From: Paramoeba atlantica
Lineage: Eukaryota > Discosea
DNA: 64,000 nt
Reading direction: 5' to 3'
Assembly: GCA_977017575.1 (NCBI GenBank)
Contig: CDRNVI010000002.1
Coordinates: 1 to 64,000 of the forward strand
Shown: positions 45,915-55,956 of the stretch, one piece after another
How the letters are laid out: the number at the start of each line of letters is the position of its first letter
How positions within the stretch are numbered: position 1 is the first letter of the stretch
Program-made: the position numbers and the translations under genes
The notes under the pieces: generated by a model
The model's database searches: none
What the model was told of the DNA's origin: nothing
Seen by the model: the letters and a program-made list of their open reading frames with translations, nothing else

Positions 45915-48683
45915 CTACCTCTTTAAGTTTCGCGCAATCCCCATGCTACCAGTATGCATGGCATTTACTTTGTCAATGCTAACACCATGTACTAAACAGA
46001 GCTGCTCAATTCGGCCTCGTACAGTTTTGTTGGCCAAGCAGGAAAACGAAAATTCCGATAGAAAATATTTAAGGATAGCCTCTACAAAGTCTCGGTATAA
46101 TTTGTTTTTAATGTGATAAGTAAAGAAATCAAGAAGTGCTAACAGATAAGATCTCGTAGTTCTGGTAGGGGTGAGTAATTGTTGGTCCAAATTTGTTGCA
46201 TTTTGAAGATTTACAAGACCTCCAACGCTTTCTTCGATAGTAGTCATACTTTCAAGAGCAGCATCTTCGTTGTTATCGTCGCCCTCAATGCGCATACAGC
46301 CTTCTAACTCCAAGCAGATGGAAGACGCTGGTAGAGACATAAGATAATCCAGGGCCTTTTCATAGTTGGACTCAAGAAGAAACGAGGAAAAAAGTGAACT
46401 TCCTACATTCGTACTCAGATGATGCGTGAGTGATTTGTTGTCTTGGTTCGGAGCTTCGTCAATAGTTGATGGCACCGTAGGAGGTAGAAAAAAGGGAGCT
46501 GAAAACTTTTTCGGTGGCAATAGAGGTTTAGAACCCTGTGCGATACGATGTACGTATGGAATAGAACATACTTTATTCTTTGGCCATGTACTCCAGCACA
46601 TTTTGTCTTTTTCATTAGAAGCCTCCAGCTCGGAAAAATCGTTTACATTACCCTCTCCTGACGAACTAGGCTGCTCAACGTTCATCGGACCTCCATCTGA
46701 AGGATATTCTAAGAGGGGAGGACAAGATCTCACACTTGATGAATCCGAACAGACACCGTATCGAATAGCACAAGTCCAAAGAAAAATACCACGCTCACCA
46801 GCGTGAGTAGATAGTAGAAACCGTCCGTTGGAATCAAAGCTAATACTTGTGGCAGGGTGGTGAAATCGGTATTGTGCAACGAGACTGGCATTTAGCAGAT
46901 CCCATACACAGAGTGTTGAGTCGAGCGATGAGCTTATCAGATATCTCCTCGTAATAGGGTCAAGGACTAGATCTGTAATAGGCATTCGATGATGCGAAAA
47001 TATGCGGACCGACTCGTTAGAGACATCTTCACCAACAGAAACATCATATACTGAGATGCACGACGAGCCATCTGCAACACATAGCAAATTCGAATCATTA
47101 TGTAGCACACTCGAGGATAGCAGCTTTTCACTCGAAGCCGGAAACGAGCGCTGTGCCTTACCCTCAAGCAAATCATAAATAAAAATAGTTCCAGATTGCA
47201 CGTAAGAGATCACTCGCGTATTACAACCGGATACGTGGAGAGCTTGCGGGGCGGAAGGCAGAGCCGGTTCCCACTCGCAGCGCTTCGTGTTGGTTTGTAA
47301 ATAAAATGAATGTACTGTGCCATCTGTACACCCCACAATGCAAAAATGGCCGCATCGTGACAAGGTAATACATTCCGGCTGAACTTTCAGTTCCAACCCC
47401 TTTTTGGTGGCAGAAAGTTTATCGAGCCGCCACGTCTTCACTATATTTGAATTCTCATGCACGCTTGCAATACAGGCCCAGTCATTCTTTCGTGGAAGGC
47501 AACATGCTATCTTGGTGATAGGGGGCATTCGCACCTCAGAAATAGAGCATTGAAACTTCTTTGCAATGCGGCGCAGATGACCTTGAGAAAATTCAACGGA
47601 GAACAGATCAGTTAAGGCATGATGAATGCGCAGTGTATTGTCCAATCCTACACTACACAACCGGCTTTCATCAATAAAGCGTGCAAAAGAACACTCGCGA
47701 TAATGACCCTGGCGAGATCGCAAATGTTTCGCTGTTCCATTCAAGGCGTCAAACTTATACATGCGCAGAGCATTGTCTTCTCCGTTAGTAAGAAGAAGTT
47801 GAGTTCCGGGTAAAAAGGACACTCTTGCGCAACCACCGACATGACAAATTTCGTACCCACCATCCATAGAATCACACACTCCATTGGGTCCCATGACATA
47901 CAAAAGAGCACCGGTGTCCAGATCCCATACATTAACTGCCCCACCTTGTGATGCAGAGATTATCGTATGAAGCAATTCGGTGCTGAAGTCCACACTCCGA
48001 ATCGGCTGACCATCGCTGTGAGATAACCGCAGCACCTCCGCAGATGTGACTCTGTCCAAAATAACAACGGTCCCATTTTCCGTTCCTGCGGCGAAGAGTC
48101 TTGGAGCATACGGGCAAACTCGAAGAGAGCGAATGGCCCCTGTTCCCCCATAAGGAGCATCGCTTTTCCACACATTTTCTCTTTTTTGATAGTTCCATAG
48201 CTCAACCATTCCAGCAAATGTGCCCAGAAGAATACTGTGGTTAGACACCTCGCAAAGACCCGCACACGTGTAGTCAACGTTTGATTCCAGCATCACTCGA
48301 CGTACCAGGGTACCCTCTCGTTGACTCCACACACATATGGTGTGATCCGTGCCAACGGAGAGTAGCTCTTCGGTAGTTAACGTTTCCAGAGACAGAATCC
48401 GTCCCACCTTGGTGTGTTGGGCTCGCCAAACCTCCCGGGTGCAGTAAAACCCTCGTATCTCACCCTCCTTCGTCGCGACGAACTCCATAGAGCCTTGTAA
48501 GGCAACACAGACGATGGGGAAGTCCAGCACGTCGCTGACGCGCAGCAGGCGTAGTTGTTCGGCGTTGTACAAGTGGTACCGGCGGCCCACGGAGGTCATC
48601 ACCAGCGTGCGTCCGCGGTGAGTGGCGACGTCAAAAGGAATTCCGTCGGTCACGAGACCAATGCCACGGAAAGGACGAAACAT
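45915..48683 (-). CDS. UTP21: U3 snoRNP WD40 protein UTP21 (WDR36)
   Basis: 922 aa from the ATG at 48683, where MFRPFRGIGLVTDGIPFDVA is the diagnostic UTP21 start. Two WD40 propellers follow (for example LLSVGTDHTICVWSQ, SVDFSTELLHTIISASQGG, YLISSSLDSTLCVWDLL). A C-terminal UTP21 domain of ~220 residues is helical (SSFLLESNYEKALDYLMSLP; KNKLYRDFVEAILKYFLSEF). UTP21 belongs to the UTP-B complex of the small-subunit processome in the nucleolus. The longer frame to 48758 adds 25 residues and is probably UTR. Confidence 0.93.
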   Translation of the reverse strand: MFRPFRGIGLVTDGIPFDVATHRGRTLVMTSVGRRYHLYNAEQLRLLRVSDVLDFPIVCVALQGSMEFVATKEGEIRGFYCTREVWRAQHTKVGRILSLETLTTEELLSVGTDHTICVWSQREGTLVRRVMLESNVDYTCAGLCEVSNHSILLGTFAGMVELWNYQKRENVWKSDAPYGGTGAIRSLRVCPYAPRLFAAGTENGTVVILDRVTSAEVLRLSHSDGQPIRSVDFSTELLHTIISASQGGAVNVWDLDTGALLYVMGPNGVCDSMDGGYEICHVGGCARVSFLPGTQLLLTNGEDNALRMYKFDALNGTAKHLRSRQGHYRECSFARFIDESRLCSVGLDNTLRIHHALTDLFSVEFSQGHLRRIAKKFQCSISEVRMPPITKIACCLPRKNDWACIASVHENSNIVKTWRLDKLSATKKGLELKVQPECITLSRCGHFCIVGCTDGTVHSFYLQTNTKRCEWEPALPSAPQALHVSGCNTRVISYVQSGTIFIYDLLEGKAQRSFPASSEKLLSSSVLHNDSNLLCVADGSSCISVYDVSVGEDVSNESVRIFSHHRMPITDLVLDPITRRYLISSSLDSTLCVWDLLNASLVAQYRFHHPATSISFDSNGRFLLSTHAGERGIFLWTCAIRYGVCSDSSSVRSCPPLLEYPSDGGPMNVEQPSSSGEGNVNDFSELEASNEKDKMCWSTWPKNKVCSIPYVHRIAQGSKPLLPPKKFSAPFFLPPTVPSTIDEAPNQDNKSLTHHLSTNVGSSLFSSFLLESNYEKALDYLMSLPASSICLELEGCMRIEGDDNNEDAALESMTTIEESVGGLVNLQNATNLDQQLLTPTRTTRSYLLALLDFFTYHIKNKLYRDFVEAILKYFLSEFSFSCLANKTVRGRIEQLCLVHGVSIDKVNAMHTGSMGIARNLKR

Positions 48684-49003
48684 GAGGGGCCCTAGAAGAA
48701 AAAGAACAGAAGAAAGCTTGAGAAGTGCTGTGTCGATAGAGTCTGTATTTAGTGACAAGATGTCAGTATCGATTGAAAAAATAGTTTTTAAATAGAATGG
48801 GATTACTAGTTTTCTAGAGACTTTGGGTGGGCTTCACGTGTTTCGCATGTAAAAGTGTGAAAAAAAGCCGTGTAAGAGTGCTACCTTCTGGTAGAGGCGA
48901 GACAAGAAAAGAATCATGGAAGATGGAAAACGTGTGTAGGAGAAATAGTACTTCATAAGATAAAGTGCCAACGGAAATTGAAATACTTGGAGAAACGTTT
49001 GCA
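48684..49003. other. Intergenic, no gene seen
   Basis: 320 bases. On the minus strand a 72-codon frame (48814-49032) overlaps the LSm7 end and is featureless. Confidence 0.45.
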
Positions 49004-49309
49004 TCATTCGCACGCCAAATACGGATTTTCAATTTGCTCCATCCCGTCTTTGGGAGCCACAGCTAGAACACTACTCCCCTTCGCCAAAACAGCACCCAGC
49101 GGGCGGGAAGGTCTGATACCAGCAGATTTTTCTTCGTCAGTTTGTGCAGAGTCAGACAGCATTTCTAGTGTGCATACCATGGAAAGATTCATTGATGTAT
49201 CAAATCCTTTTAGTACGCCGTGAGTTTCTCTACCACCCACATGGAACACAACTACTTCCTTGTCAATGTATTTTTCGAGATTCTGCAAAGCAGCTTTCTT
49301 GTATGGCAT
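49004..49309 (-). CDS. LSM7: U6 snRNP protein LSm7
   Basis: 101 aa from the ATG at 49309 (MPYKKAALQNLEKYIDKEVV). Sm1 motif: VVVFHVGGRETHGVLKGFDTSMNL; Sm2-type end: VLAKGSSVLAVAPKDGMEQI followed by NPY. The phrase GGRxxxGxLKGxDxxxNLV and the DGxEEIxNP-like end are typical of LSm7, part of the LSm2-8 ring that binds the U6 snRNA 3' end and, in LSm1-7 organisms, decay intermediates. The frame to 49375 adds 22 hydrophobic residues and is less likely. Split quotations are given because the motif is long. Confidence 0.9.
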   Translation of the reverse strand: MPYKKAALQNLEKYIDKEVVVFHVGGRETHGVLKGFDTSMNLSMVCTLEMLSDSAQTDEEKSAGIRPSRPLGAVLAKGSSVLAVAPKDGMEQIENPYLACE

Positions 49310-49546
49310 GGTATGGAGAGTGTACAGATAAACAAGCGTAAAGCAAAAATTATTATGACGCGCTACGGCTAGCACCCTACATGTATATTTTAGAATCTGC
49401 TATTCTGCACTATGGTTATAGGTATCAAAAGTACAGTAATTTGCTAGATCATTGTAAACGAATAAACGATATGCGTTATCATTTTTTATGATCAATACAG
49501 TGCATACGCGGAAAAAGCAGTCGTGTTTCAAGGATTCTACCAATCA

Positions 49547-50482
49547 TTAAGTTCCGGATGTATTGATAGCAGACATGTCGTTTACGACCCTCTCCATTTC
49601 GGTTTTCACTTCTTCTTCTCTTTGCCGAAGCTTCCGAAGATGTATCGAAGCGAACTCTGCAAAATATTCAGCACGAGAGTCTAAAATCGCTTTGAACAAT
49701 TCTTCCATTCCTTGACCAGTAGCAGCAGAGAGGCTTACGCTGCCGATGGATTCATAAAACTCGCTGAGAAGTAACGACATATTTTGATAGAGTACTGAAG
49801 CATAGGAATCGGAGTGTGCATTCAACGCGTCCTCCAGACTTTTGGGATCCCGCATCCATTCGTTTAAAAGATTTGTATCACATGCATCTGCTTTGTTGTA
49901 AACCAGTAGCAGAGGAAGTTGTGATTTGTACATGATTGAAGTGGCATAAAGTACACTGCTCATAAAACACTGAGGATTGGACGTGCACCGTATACCATCT
50001 AAAACATAGAGCAGTATTGTAGGAAAGCTTGTAGCAAGAAGTTGAGTGATAAGTGTACCAGAAGCCGACCACGTAAATACTTCAATTTGTCCAGGCGTGT
50101 CAACAAAAACGTATTTGATTTTATCTTGATTCTCTTCCAAAAAATGCATTACTTCATCGAACTGCGTCGCAAATAAATTGAGCGAAGTAAGTATAGCGCC
50201 GTTCGGGCCTAGCCCATGTGTTTTCATAACATCCTTATACGAGATGCTGTCGCGGATGTCGATATTAACGCCATAAGGCACATCAATTACAGCGGGATCT
50301 AGGTTAATAAAATAAGTGGGCTCGCTTTCCGATATGCAATGTAGATTTAATCGATGAGTTAGAGTGGATTTCCCTGTTCCAGCCATTCCAATGACTAAAG
50401 CTATTGTAGGCATATTAGGTGAGGAAGACTCATTGTTCACCCCCTTTATCATTTCTTCGTTTCGATCCGGCGAACCAGTCAT
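49547..50482 (-). CDS. GPN1: GPN-loop GTPase 1 (NPA3/XAB1)
   Basis: 311 aa. G1 GMAGTGKSTL, the diagnostic Gly-Pro-Asn loop in GLGPNGAIL, G3 DTPGQIEVF, G4 NKADA, G5-like SAATGQGME, and a C-terminal charged helix (LRKLRQREEEVKTEMERVV). The order and the ...YGVNIDIRDSISYKDVM segment fit GPN1 rather than GPN2/3. GPN1 with GPN3 assembles and imports RNA polymerase II. The ~25-residue lead before the G1 motif is short and acidic. Confidence 0.93.
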   Translation of the reverse strand: MTGSPDRNEEMIKGVNNESSSPNMPTIALVIGMAGTGKSTLTHRLNLHCISESEPTYFINLDPAVIDVPYGVNIDIRDSISYKDVMKTHGLGPNGAILTSLNLFATQFDEVMHFLEENQDKIKYVFVDTPGQIEVFTWSASGTLITQLLATSFPTILLYVLDGIRCTSNPQCFMSSVLYATSIMYKSQLPLLLVYNKADACDTNLLNEWMRDPKSLEDALNAHSDSYASVLYQNMSLLLSEFYESIGSVSLSAATGQGMEELFKAILDSRAEYFAEFASIHLRKLRQREEEVKTEMERVVNDMSAINTSGT

Positions 50483-51282
50483 TTAGTTAATAGGATTATA
50501 AGAATAAGCTACTCATACAAGCTTAAAAGAATAGTGAGATCTAATCTCGCTTCTACGAATGAGAAACCAGAAGACCTAAAGCTGTCTCCGCATAAATTCA
50601 TGTTCTTATTCTTAAATTTATGATACTGCACCCCACGTTTAAACGTACCCCATTTTTCGTGAAAAGTGTACTTAAATGGGGGGAGTTAAACGGACGGGCT
50701 TAAACGGAATACAGTAATATCAAGACAACATCACAAGGTACCCTTGCTATCGATCCTGGGTCACGATGCCATACGGCCCCCCGTGGTATGGTCCGAGGTC
50801 ACAGATATGAAAAAATGTGACCCCCGTTTCAATTAAAAACCATTTTTTTAAGTTAGCAGCAACTACGATGCCAGCCCCGCGAGCCTCTGGTACTAAATCT
50901 CCCTTACTGGGGGTCAGCCCAAAAAGGGACAAATCTCTCTAAATGGGAGGGGTCTCTTACTGGGGGGTCTACGGTAATCGAACAATGAACTCATCCAAGG
51001 ATGGTATAATTCAGATAGCTGTCCGCACAATTTAAAATTGTTGGAAGCCCCCTAGAAAAGCGCTTAAGATACTTCAAGCACATTTTTCTGGTAAAAGAGC
51101 TTCGAGGAAGGGCTGGAAGTCACGAGCTTAAAGCCACTGATCTCAAGACCTCTTCTCTCGATAGCATGGGTTTGACAATTCTACGTCAAAGTGTTCGTTA
51201 ATTGTGGAGTCTTTAGTGCTCAAATATTCGCAGTGAGTTCAGAGTTAAGACGGGTTACGACATGAAAACCAAGAAAAAATGA
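50483..51282. other. 800-base intergenic region with MITE-like palindromes
   Basis: Contains the element at 50626-50714 and, at about 50890-50985, a further set of CTTACTGGGGG / CTTACTGGGGGG strings flanking an AAATCTC...AAATGGGAGGGG stretch that may be another decayed copy. No protein-coding frame; a 61-codon minus-strand frame at 50747-50932 is not convincing. Confidence 0.5.
50626..50714. repeat. Short pogo-type MITE with TA flanks
   Basis: Starts CTGCACCCCACGTTTAAACG after TA and ends CTTAAACGGAATACAG before TA. The inner arms (GTTTAAACGTACC / GTGTACTTAAATGGG) are diverged. End sequence and TTTAAACG arms link it to the 42799-42977 copy. Confidence 0.55.
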
Positions 51283-52614
51283 CTAATGATTTAGAGAATT
51301 TGTTTCTCCTCCTTTTCTATGACGCGTTTGACTCGGGTCGAACCCTTTTTCCTCAGCATTCACTAGTGACCATTTTGGGGTGACCGCCCAATATTCCTCT
51401 GGCCGTATACATTGTATTCCGGGATTGTTCGCCAAAATATGAAATTTATCATATTCAATCCAAGTGTGCCACTCACCGTTATGCAGAAACTTTTTATGTG
51501 CTAGCAGCACGCAGTTGCTGTGCTCGTGCCCACATACTACACTGTAGTAATCACACAACCATGCATGATTCGCTAATCTGTGAGCGAAGTGCAGAAGCTC
51601 TGAATATGAAGGAACATTATTCATGCGAAACGGCTTATGGGAACCGTCACCCTGAAAAGTCGGAGTCAATGCCTTCAGCTCAACGAAACATGGCCAGGCC
51701 TTTGATATACATTCCGCATAGCCCTCAAGTGGCTCGGTATCCTCTTTTTCTGAAAGCAAATTTACCCCTTTGATCATTGTCATGCGAAGAACTGTACGTC
51801 CTGCTTTGTCACGCATTACATCCAGTGAACGTTGAAAGCGTTGCCAATAGTCGGGAAATACTGGACGTCCGACTTCTTTCATAATTAGCGCGTTGTGCGC
51901 ATCTACACTTAAGTACAGCTGAGTTACTTGCCGCAACGAGGCCAGCTGGTCGGGAAACTGTCCATTGTTTACTAAAAAAGTAGAGACGTTTCTTCGATGA
52001 AGTTCACCAATAAGTTCATTTACTTTAGGATATAGAATAGGTTCACCGACCAAGGAAAGGGCGCAGTGACGTGGATTTAAGCCCTCGCAAAGGCGGTCTG
52101 GAGTAACTCCCGGAACCCCTCCTGAATTCTTAACTAAGGCTATATGAGCATCAATCATTTCTTTTACCAGACTTACAGGGTTATCCATATCCCACTTCCA
52201 CTCCTTTGCAGTTGGATTCGTATTGTGTCGCCAACAGAAAGTGCATTTATTTGCGCACGCCATCGAGGGTGTAGCTTCCATACATTGATGAGACTTTATA
52301 CCGTAAAAAGTGGACTTATAACATCCTCCTCGCCCTCGCAACATAGACTTTTGCCAACGACACAGTTTCACAGCCGAGTGACTACCCACATATCTATACA
52401 TGCCCCCCATGTTCTCTTTCCGTTGCTGTGTCAACATCGGGCGTGCGGCATTTCCAACGCAAGACATTGCTGATGGACTTAGTAGCAACAACTTCTGTAA
52501 TATTACGACAGAAGTACTGTAGCCAAAATGATAAAAAAGAGACCAAGTATACCTAAATTGCGCAAAAATCATTGTTTTGTACAAGTTGGAATTCCACGAA
52601 TTTTTTACATTCAT
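51283..52614 (-). CDS. TYW1: TYW1-type radical SAM wybutosine synthase, without flavodoxin domain
   Basis: 443 aa. Radical SAM core: GRGGCYKSTFYGIKSHQCME, then the cluster motif CANKCTFC in a TPSMACANKCTFCWRHNTNP context, GGVPGVTPDRL, LSLVGEPILYPKVNELIGEL, VTQLYLSVDA, CGHEHSNCVLLAH and FDPSQTRHRK. Together these are unmistakable TYW1. It makes the tricyclic base of tRNA-Phe (4-demethylwyosine). The N-terminal FMN-binding flavodoxin module (~300 residues in human and yeast TYW1) is missing; only ~100 residues precede the core. The hydrophobic-basic N-terminus may be a mitochondrial presequence. A short TYW1 paralogue is reported from T. brucei mitochondria. Start ATG at 52614; downstream ATGs are possible. 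Confidence 0.93.
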   Translation of the reverse strand: MNVKNSWNSNLYKTMIFAQFRYTWSLFYHFGYSTSVVILQKLLLLSPSAMSCVGNAARPMLTQQRKENMGGMYRYVGSHSAVKLCRWQKSMLRGRGGCYKSTFYGIKSHQCMEATPSMACANKCTFCWRHNTNPTAKEWKWDMDNPVSLVKEMIDAHIALVKNSGGVPGVTPDRLCEGLNPRHCALSLVGEPILYPKVNELIGELHRRNVSTFLVNNGQFPDQLASLRQVTQLYLSVDAHNALIMKEVGRPVFPDYWQRFQRSLDVMRDKAGRTVLRMTMIKGVNLLSEKEDTEPLEGYAECISKAWPCFVELKALTPTFQGDGSHKPFRMNNVPSYSELLHFAHRLANHAWLCDYYSVVCGHEHSNCVLLAHKKFLHNGEWHTWIEYDKFHILANNPGIQCIRPEEYWAVTPKWSLVNAEEKGFDPSQTRHRKGGETNSLNH

Positions 52615-53736
52615 TTGCTAAACATTCATTTAAAACAGGCATCTTGTACCTTTCCTTCTCTTTTCTTTGTCACTTCTTGCTAACCCCTGATTGACTAAAA
52701 TTTGTTTTTGCCTACAAAACCATGTTACTATTTGTCCTTCACCCAAATGGGTAAAAGAAAAATTTAGTTTTTTGCGCAATTTAGGTGCGCTTCCTCCTAA
52801 AAAAGTATAAAATAGTTTAGGTAACATAGCAAAAAAAAATGGGGCTGAGAGTTGCCCAAATGGAAATAAATTCACGTATCTCCCACGCAAATGACTCCTC
52901 TAGTTATGATGACTGTGTCGCATGACTAGAGTTAAGGTGCGGGTTTAAGGCGCTTTGCCATAATTAAGGCCTTTGAAAACTTTACAATTTTTGGCCAATG
53001 TTATCTCTCTCTATGAACGATGTTAAGCGATCACTCTGTAGTGCAGTTTGGTGTTTTTGTGATCCTTCTGGTCATAAAGGCTTTATGACGGTGCACTTTC
53101 CGATTTCGTTGAACGTTGTGTCATTTAAAACAGTGAGTGACAAGGTGTTTAAAGGGAGTGATAAGGTGTAAACTAAAAGGCTGAGCAATACCTGTGCAGA
53201 AGTACGCATTGTCACAGTAAAGACAACTCTTTCCATTCATATACAGTACAGGAAAAAGTACGTTTTTATAGACGCCTTTGAAAAGTAGTATCTCATGTTA
53301 TACACCTGTGTGTGGTACATGAACCTGTGTATATACTAAATTCTAGTTAGACTATGTCACCCAGCCTTGCATCACTATATACAATTTTCGCCTTCGTGTA
53401 CTTTAAAGTGAAGTGAAAATTCTATTTTTTCTCTTAAAAAAAGACTATGGATGAAAAAGAGAGCCCAGACGGTTCGCACCGCGCATGCTACACTGATTTT
53501 CTGTACTGATATCTTTTCTGTAGGCACGGCTACTACAGACTGTACTGTTCTACTGTAACAGTAGAATCTGGGCTCTCTAGAGTAATATGAAAAGACTTGC
53601 AGAGTAGGCACAGTAAAGGATAAATAGGAGGCACAGTAAAGAACAAAGTAAAGCATAAAACAATTTCATCAATGTCCAACTAATTCTACATCTTTATATT
53701 TCTTAATTCCATTCGCATCAATTGCTGAACGAGTGA
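52615..53736. other. 1.1-kb intergenic region, no gene recognised
   Basis: AT-rich with short minus-strand frames (52630-52890 and 53375-53656) that have no domain features. Near 53130-53170 GTGACAAGGTGTTTAAAGGG is followed by a similar GTGATAAGGTGTAAAC, a small direct repeat. A palindrome-flanked block at 53458-53578 is listed separately. Confidence 0.45.
53458..53578. repeat. 121-bp block bounded by perfect 12-bp inverted repeats
   Basis: AGAGAGCCCAGA (53458-53469) pairs with TCTGGGCTCTCT (53567-53578). Inside lies a second hairpin, TTCTACTG-TAA-CAGTAGAA, beside the right arm, and several CTGTACTG-like repeats. It could be a small structured RNA or a MITE; no RNA family is recognised. Confidence 0.5.
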
Positions 53737-54480
53737 CTATGTCGTAACCTTTAAGGTAGTCGAAACACTATTTAACCCGTGAATTTCTTCCCAATTGTTT
53801 CCTTGGAGCATCAATAAACGAAGTCCTGGGGGTAAATCCCGAAGATCAATGCGACCCTCAAGCTTGTTGTAACTGAGTGTTAATTCTTGAAGAGTTCTAG
53901 GTAAACAACCTAGTTCAACGGTTCCCTTAAATTGGTTATTTTGTAGACCCAGAAGTTGTAAGCTCGAGGGTAAGTAACGTAAATTTAACTTCCCCGAGAG
54001 AGTATTCGTACAGAAGACTAGATGGGTTAAAGTGTGTGGGAGCGAAGTCAAATCTAGCCTGCCTTCCAGTCGATTTTGGTTTAGGATTACCACTTTTATA
54101 AACTGCGGCAGATGTGCTAAGTCGACATTCCCAGTGTGACGGTTACCACTCAAATCCATATGTTGTAATAATGCAGGCGACGCTTGAAAATTAATGAATC
54201 CAGATAAGGCATTTGTTTGTCCCTCGAGGTGTACCAATGCTGCTGGAGCGTAGGAAAGAGTGAGCGAACCGCGTAAACCATAGAAGCTCCAATACACTCC
54301 AGCCACCACGCGATCTTCGTTACATTTAACGTCTCTCCACTCACAAGCCGGTACACTAGAATTCCAGGAGGTGTGAGGATTATGTATTTTCTCAGTAAAT
54401 CGCGATAGTTCATACTCTTGCGGAAGTATCATACGCTGTACTTTCGCCGGTCGTATAACGTTCGAGGTCTCCGTGTTCAT
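53737..54480 (-). CDS. Leucine-rich-repeat family protein, intact copy
   Basis: 247 aa. Family lead (IRPAKVQRMILPQEYELSRF), NPHTSW, the Cys-Trp-Cys cap (PACEWRDVKC), then about seven 21-24-residue repeats (LPHTLTHLVFCTNTLSG, LPSSLQLLGLQNNQFKG, LPRTLQELTLSYNKLEG, LPPGLRLLMLQGNNW). No signal peptide, membrane anchor or catalytic domain. It is the most regular of the four loci and the best reference for the family. Cytosolic protein-binding role inferred from fold only. Confidence 0.85.
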   Translation of the reverse strand: MNTETSNVIRPAKVQRMILPQEYELSRFTEKIHNPHTSWNSSVPACEWRDVKCNEDRVVAGVYWSFYGLRGSLTLSYAPAALVHLEGQTNALSGFINFQASPALLQHMDLSGNRHTGNVDLAHLPQFIKVVILNQNRLEGRLDLTSLPHTLTHLVFCTNTLSGKLNLRYLPSSLQLLGLQNNQFKGTVELGCLPRTLQELTLSYNKLEGRIDLRDLPPGLRLLMLQGNNWEEIHGLNSVSTTLKVTT

Positions 54481-54651
54481 TCGTAAATTATTAATTAAAT
54501 GTAGATCACCTTAGAAGAAACTTATGGCGTTCGACGCGGAATTCAAATTGAAGTGTCTGAACGCCAAAAACTCAATAGTTGTAAACTACTTGTACTAAAC
54601 AAATGGGCTGCTAAAATAGCCTAGTTGTACGTTTCGTAACTCAAAAAAGAT

Positions 54652-55695
54652 TTACTGAGCAGAAATTTTTTCTTTTATTGGTGCATTTAGAACGACCGTC
54701 TTTAGGCGCCTACAGTGTTTGGCAAAATCGCGCAATGCGGTACGCACAATCTCTCTCGCCGACATATGACCCACACTTTCGACGGTAAACAAGATCTCGT
54801 CCTTTTTACGTGCTAAACGTACGAGTGGTTTTTCCTCCTCCCCCCGTACACACTCACGGCAGCTCGTGCACGCCGAGGCCCTGCCCACCCGTACACTCCC
54901 CGTCTCCTCTACCTCAAACACCCCCATGGGACAACGCTCCACGAACTCTTTCGCAGCGTTTCCCTCCAGCCCCTCTCCACGGGTTGTGAGTTCCACAACT
55001 GGTGCCAGTCGGTACGACGCACACGACACCGGACAAAATTTCGCATGAACCATTCCAATGCCTTTAATCGCGAACGCTGTGAGTTTCACTCGTTGTCCAA
55101 TCGCCAGCTTAGTGAGCAGAATTTTTTGATTCACCACAGCGGCGGGATAAGCCTCTGCGTCCTGTCCCGGCAACGGTATCCATCGCAGATCACCACTGTA
55201 CACAGGCGTGAGTCCCGGCCTCGTGGCCTCAACATGGAGCTCAAATTTCAGCATATATTTTGCAGAGGGTTGAGCCAAGTCGTATTCCTCCAGTGAAGAG
55301 AGAAATGAAAATCGACCGGGGGCGCAATAAATCGGGACGAGACCGATACGGTGACTCAGGGCCTCATCAAACACCACCCCGGTGTTCTCCTCCACAATCA
55401 CACGGTCAAAGGCCATGGTGGGAACCTCCGAGAGCATGAGACGACGGAGTAAGTTCGCAAAGGGGATGGAGCCGCCGTGCAGCGTGAACTCCAGGGTGTC
55501 TTGTTCACACCCACTGTCGCTCAGACGAGGGTGGGTGAGGTCCCGGTGAAGGTGGGTGATCTCGATGCGGGGCTGTGCGAGGGCGGGGGTGGGGCCTTGG
55601 AACCCAGGGCCGGTGACGGTGAAGGGGGAGGACATGACGTCCACCCCCGAGGCGTCCTGGGCGCCCAGATATACGTGGTTTAAGTTGGAACTCAT
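54652..55695 (-). CDS. RPAC1: RNA polymerase I/III subunit AC40 (RPAC1)
   Basis: 347 aa from the ATG at 55695 (MSSNLNHVYLGAQDASG). The alpha-like dimerisation domain is clear: GSIPFANLLRRLMLSEVPTM, DEALSHRIGLVPIY. The HAKFCPVSCASYRLAP phrase is typical of AC40 rather than RPB3. A Cys cluster (ACTSCRECVR) occurs in the 4Fe-4S/zinc-like insertion, and the C-terminal helical pairing region (REIVRTALRDFAKHC) is present. It nucleates Pol I and Pol III assembly with AC19. Upstream frame residues are Pro/Ser-rich and probably UTR. Confidence 0.9.
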   Translation of the reverse strand: MSSNLNHVYLGAQDASGVDVMSSPFTVTGPGFQGPTPALAQPRIEITHLHRDLTHPRLSDSGCEQDTLEFTLHGGSIPFANLLRRLMLSEVPTMAFDRVIVEENTGVVFDEALSHRIGLVPIYCAPGRFSFLSSLEEYDLAQPSAKYMLKFELHVEATRPGLTPVYSGDLRWIPLPGQDAEAYPAAVVNQKILLTKLAIGQRVKLTAFAIKGIGMVHAKFCPVSCASYRLAPVVELTTRGEGLEGNAAKEFVERCPMGVFEVEETGSVRVGRASACTSCRECVRGEEEKPLVRLARKKDEILFTVESVGHMSAREIVRTALRDFAKHCRRLKTVVLNAPIKEKISAQ

Positions 55696-55956
55696 AGAGG
55701 AGGGAGAGGTGGGGGGTGAGGGAAGAAAGGAAGGAATGGGGCTGCTAAGAAACATGTGTGCTAAACATGTGTTAAATAACACAGGTAAAAGATCTTAACA
55801 ATGAGCACTGTACAACCGAACACAGTCCGAAAGCCGTCATTTTTTTCAGTAACAAAGGACCCATACTATCTGATCCACAGCGAATATTTGTACTAAATGT
55901 CAACGAACTACCAAATCTTTCCTCAGTGAAAGAGGCAAAAATGAGGCAAAAATTTC

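Noticed and set aside
50747-50932. 61-codon minus-strand frame
   Set aside because: Lies among MITE-like palindromes and has no domain or conserved look.
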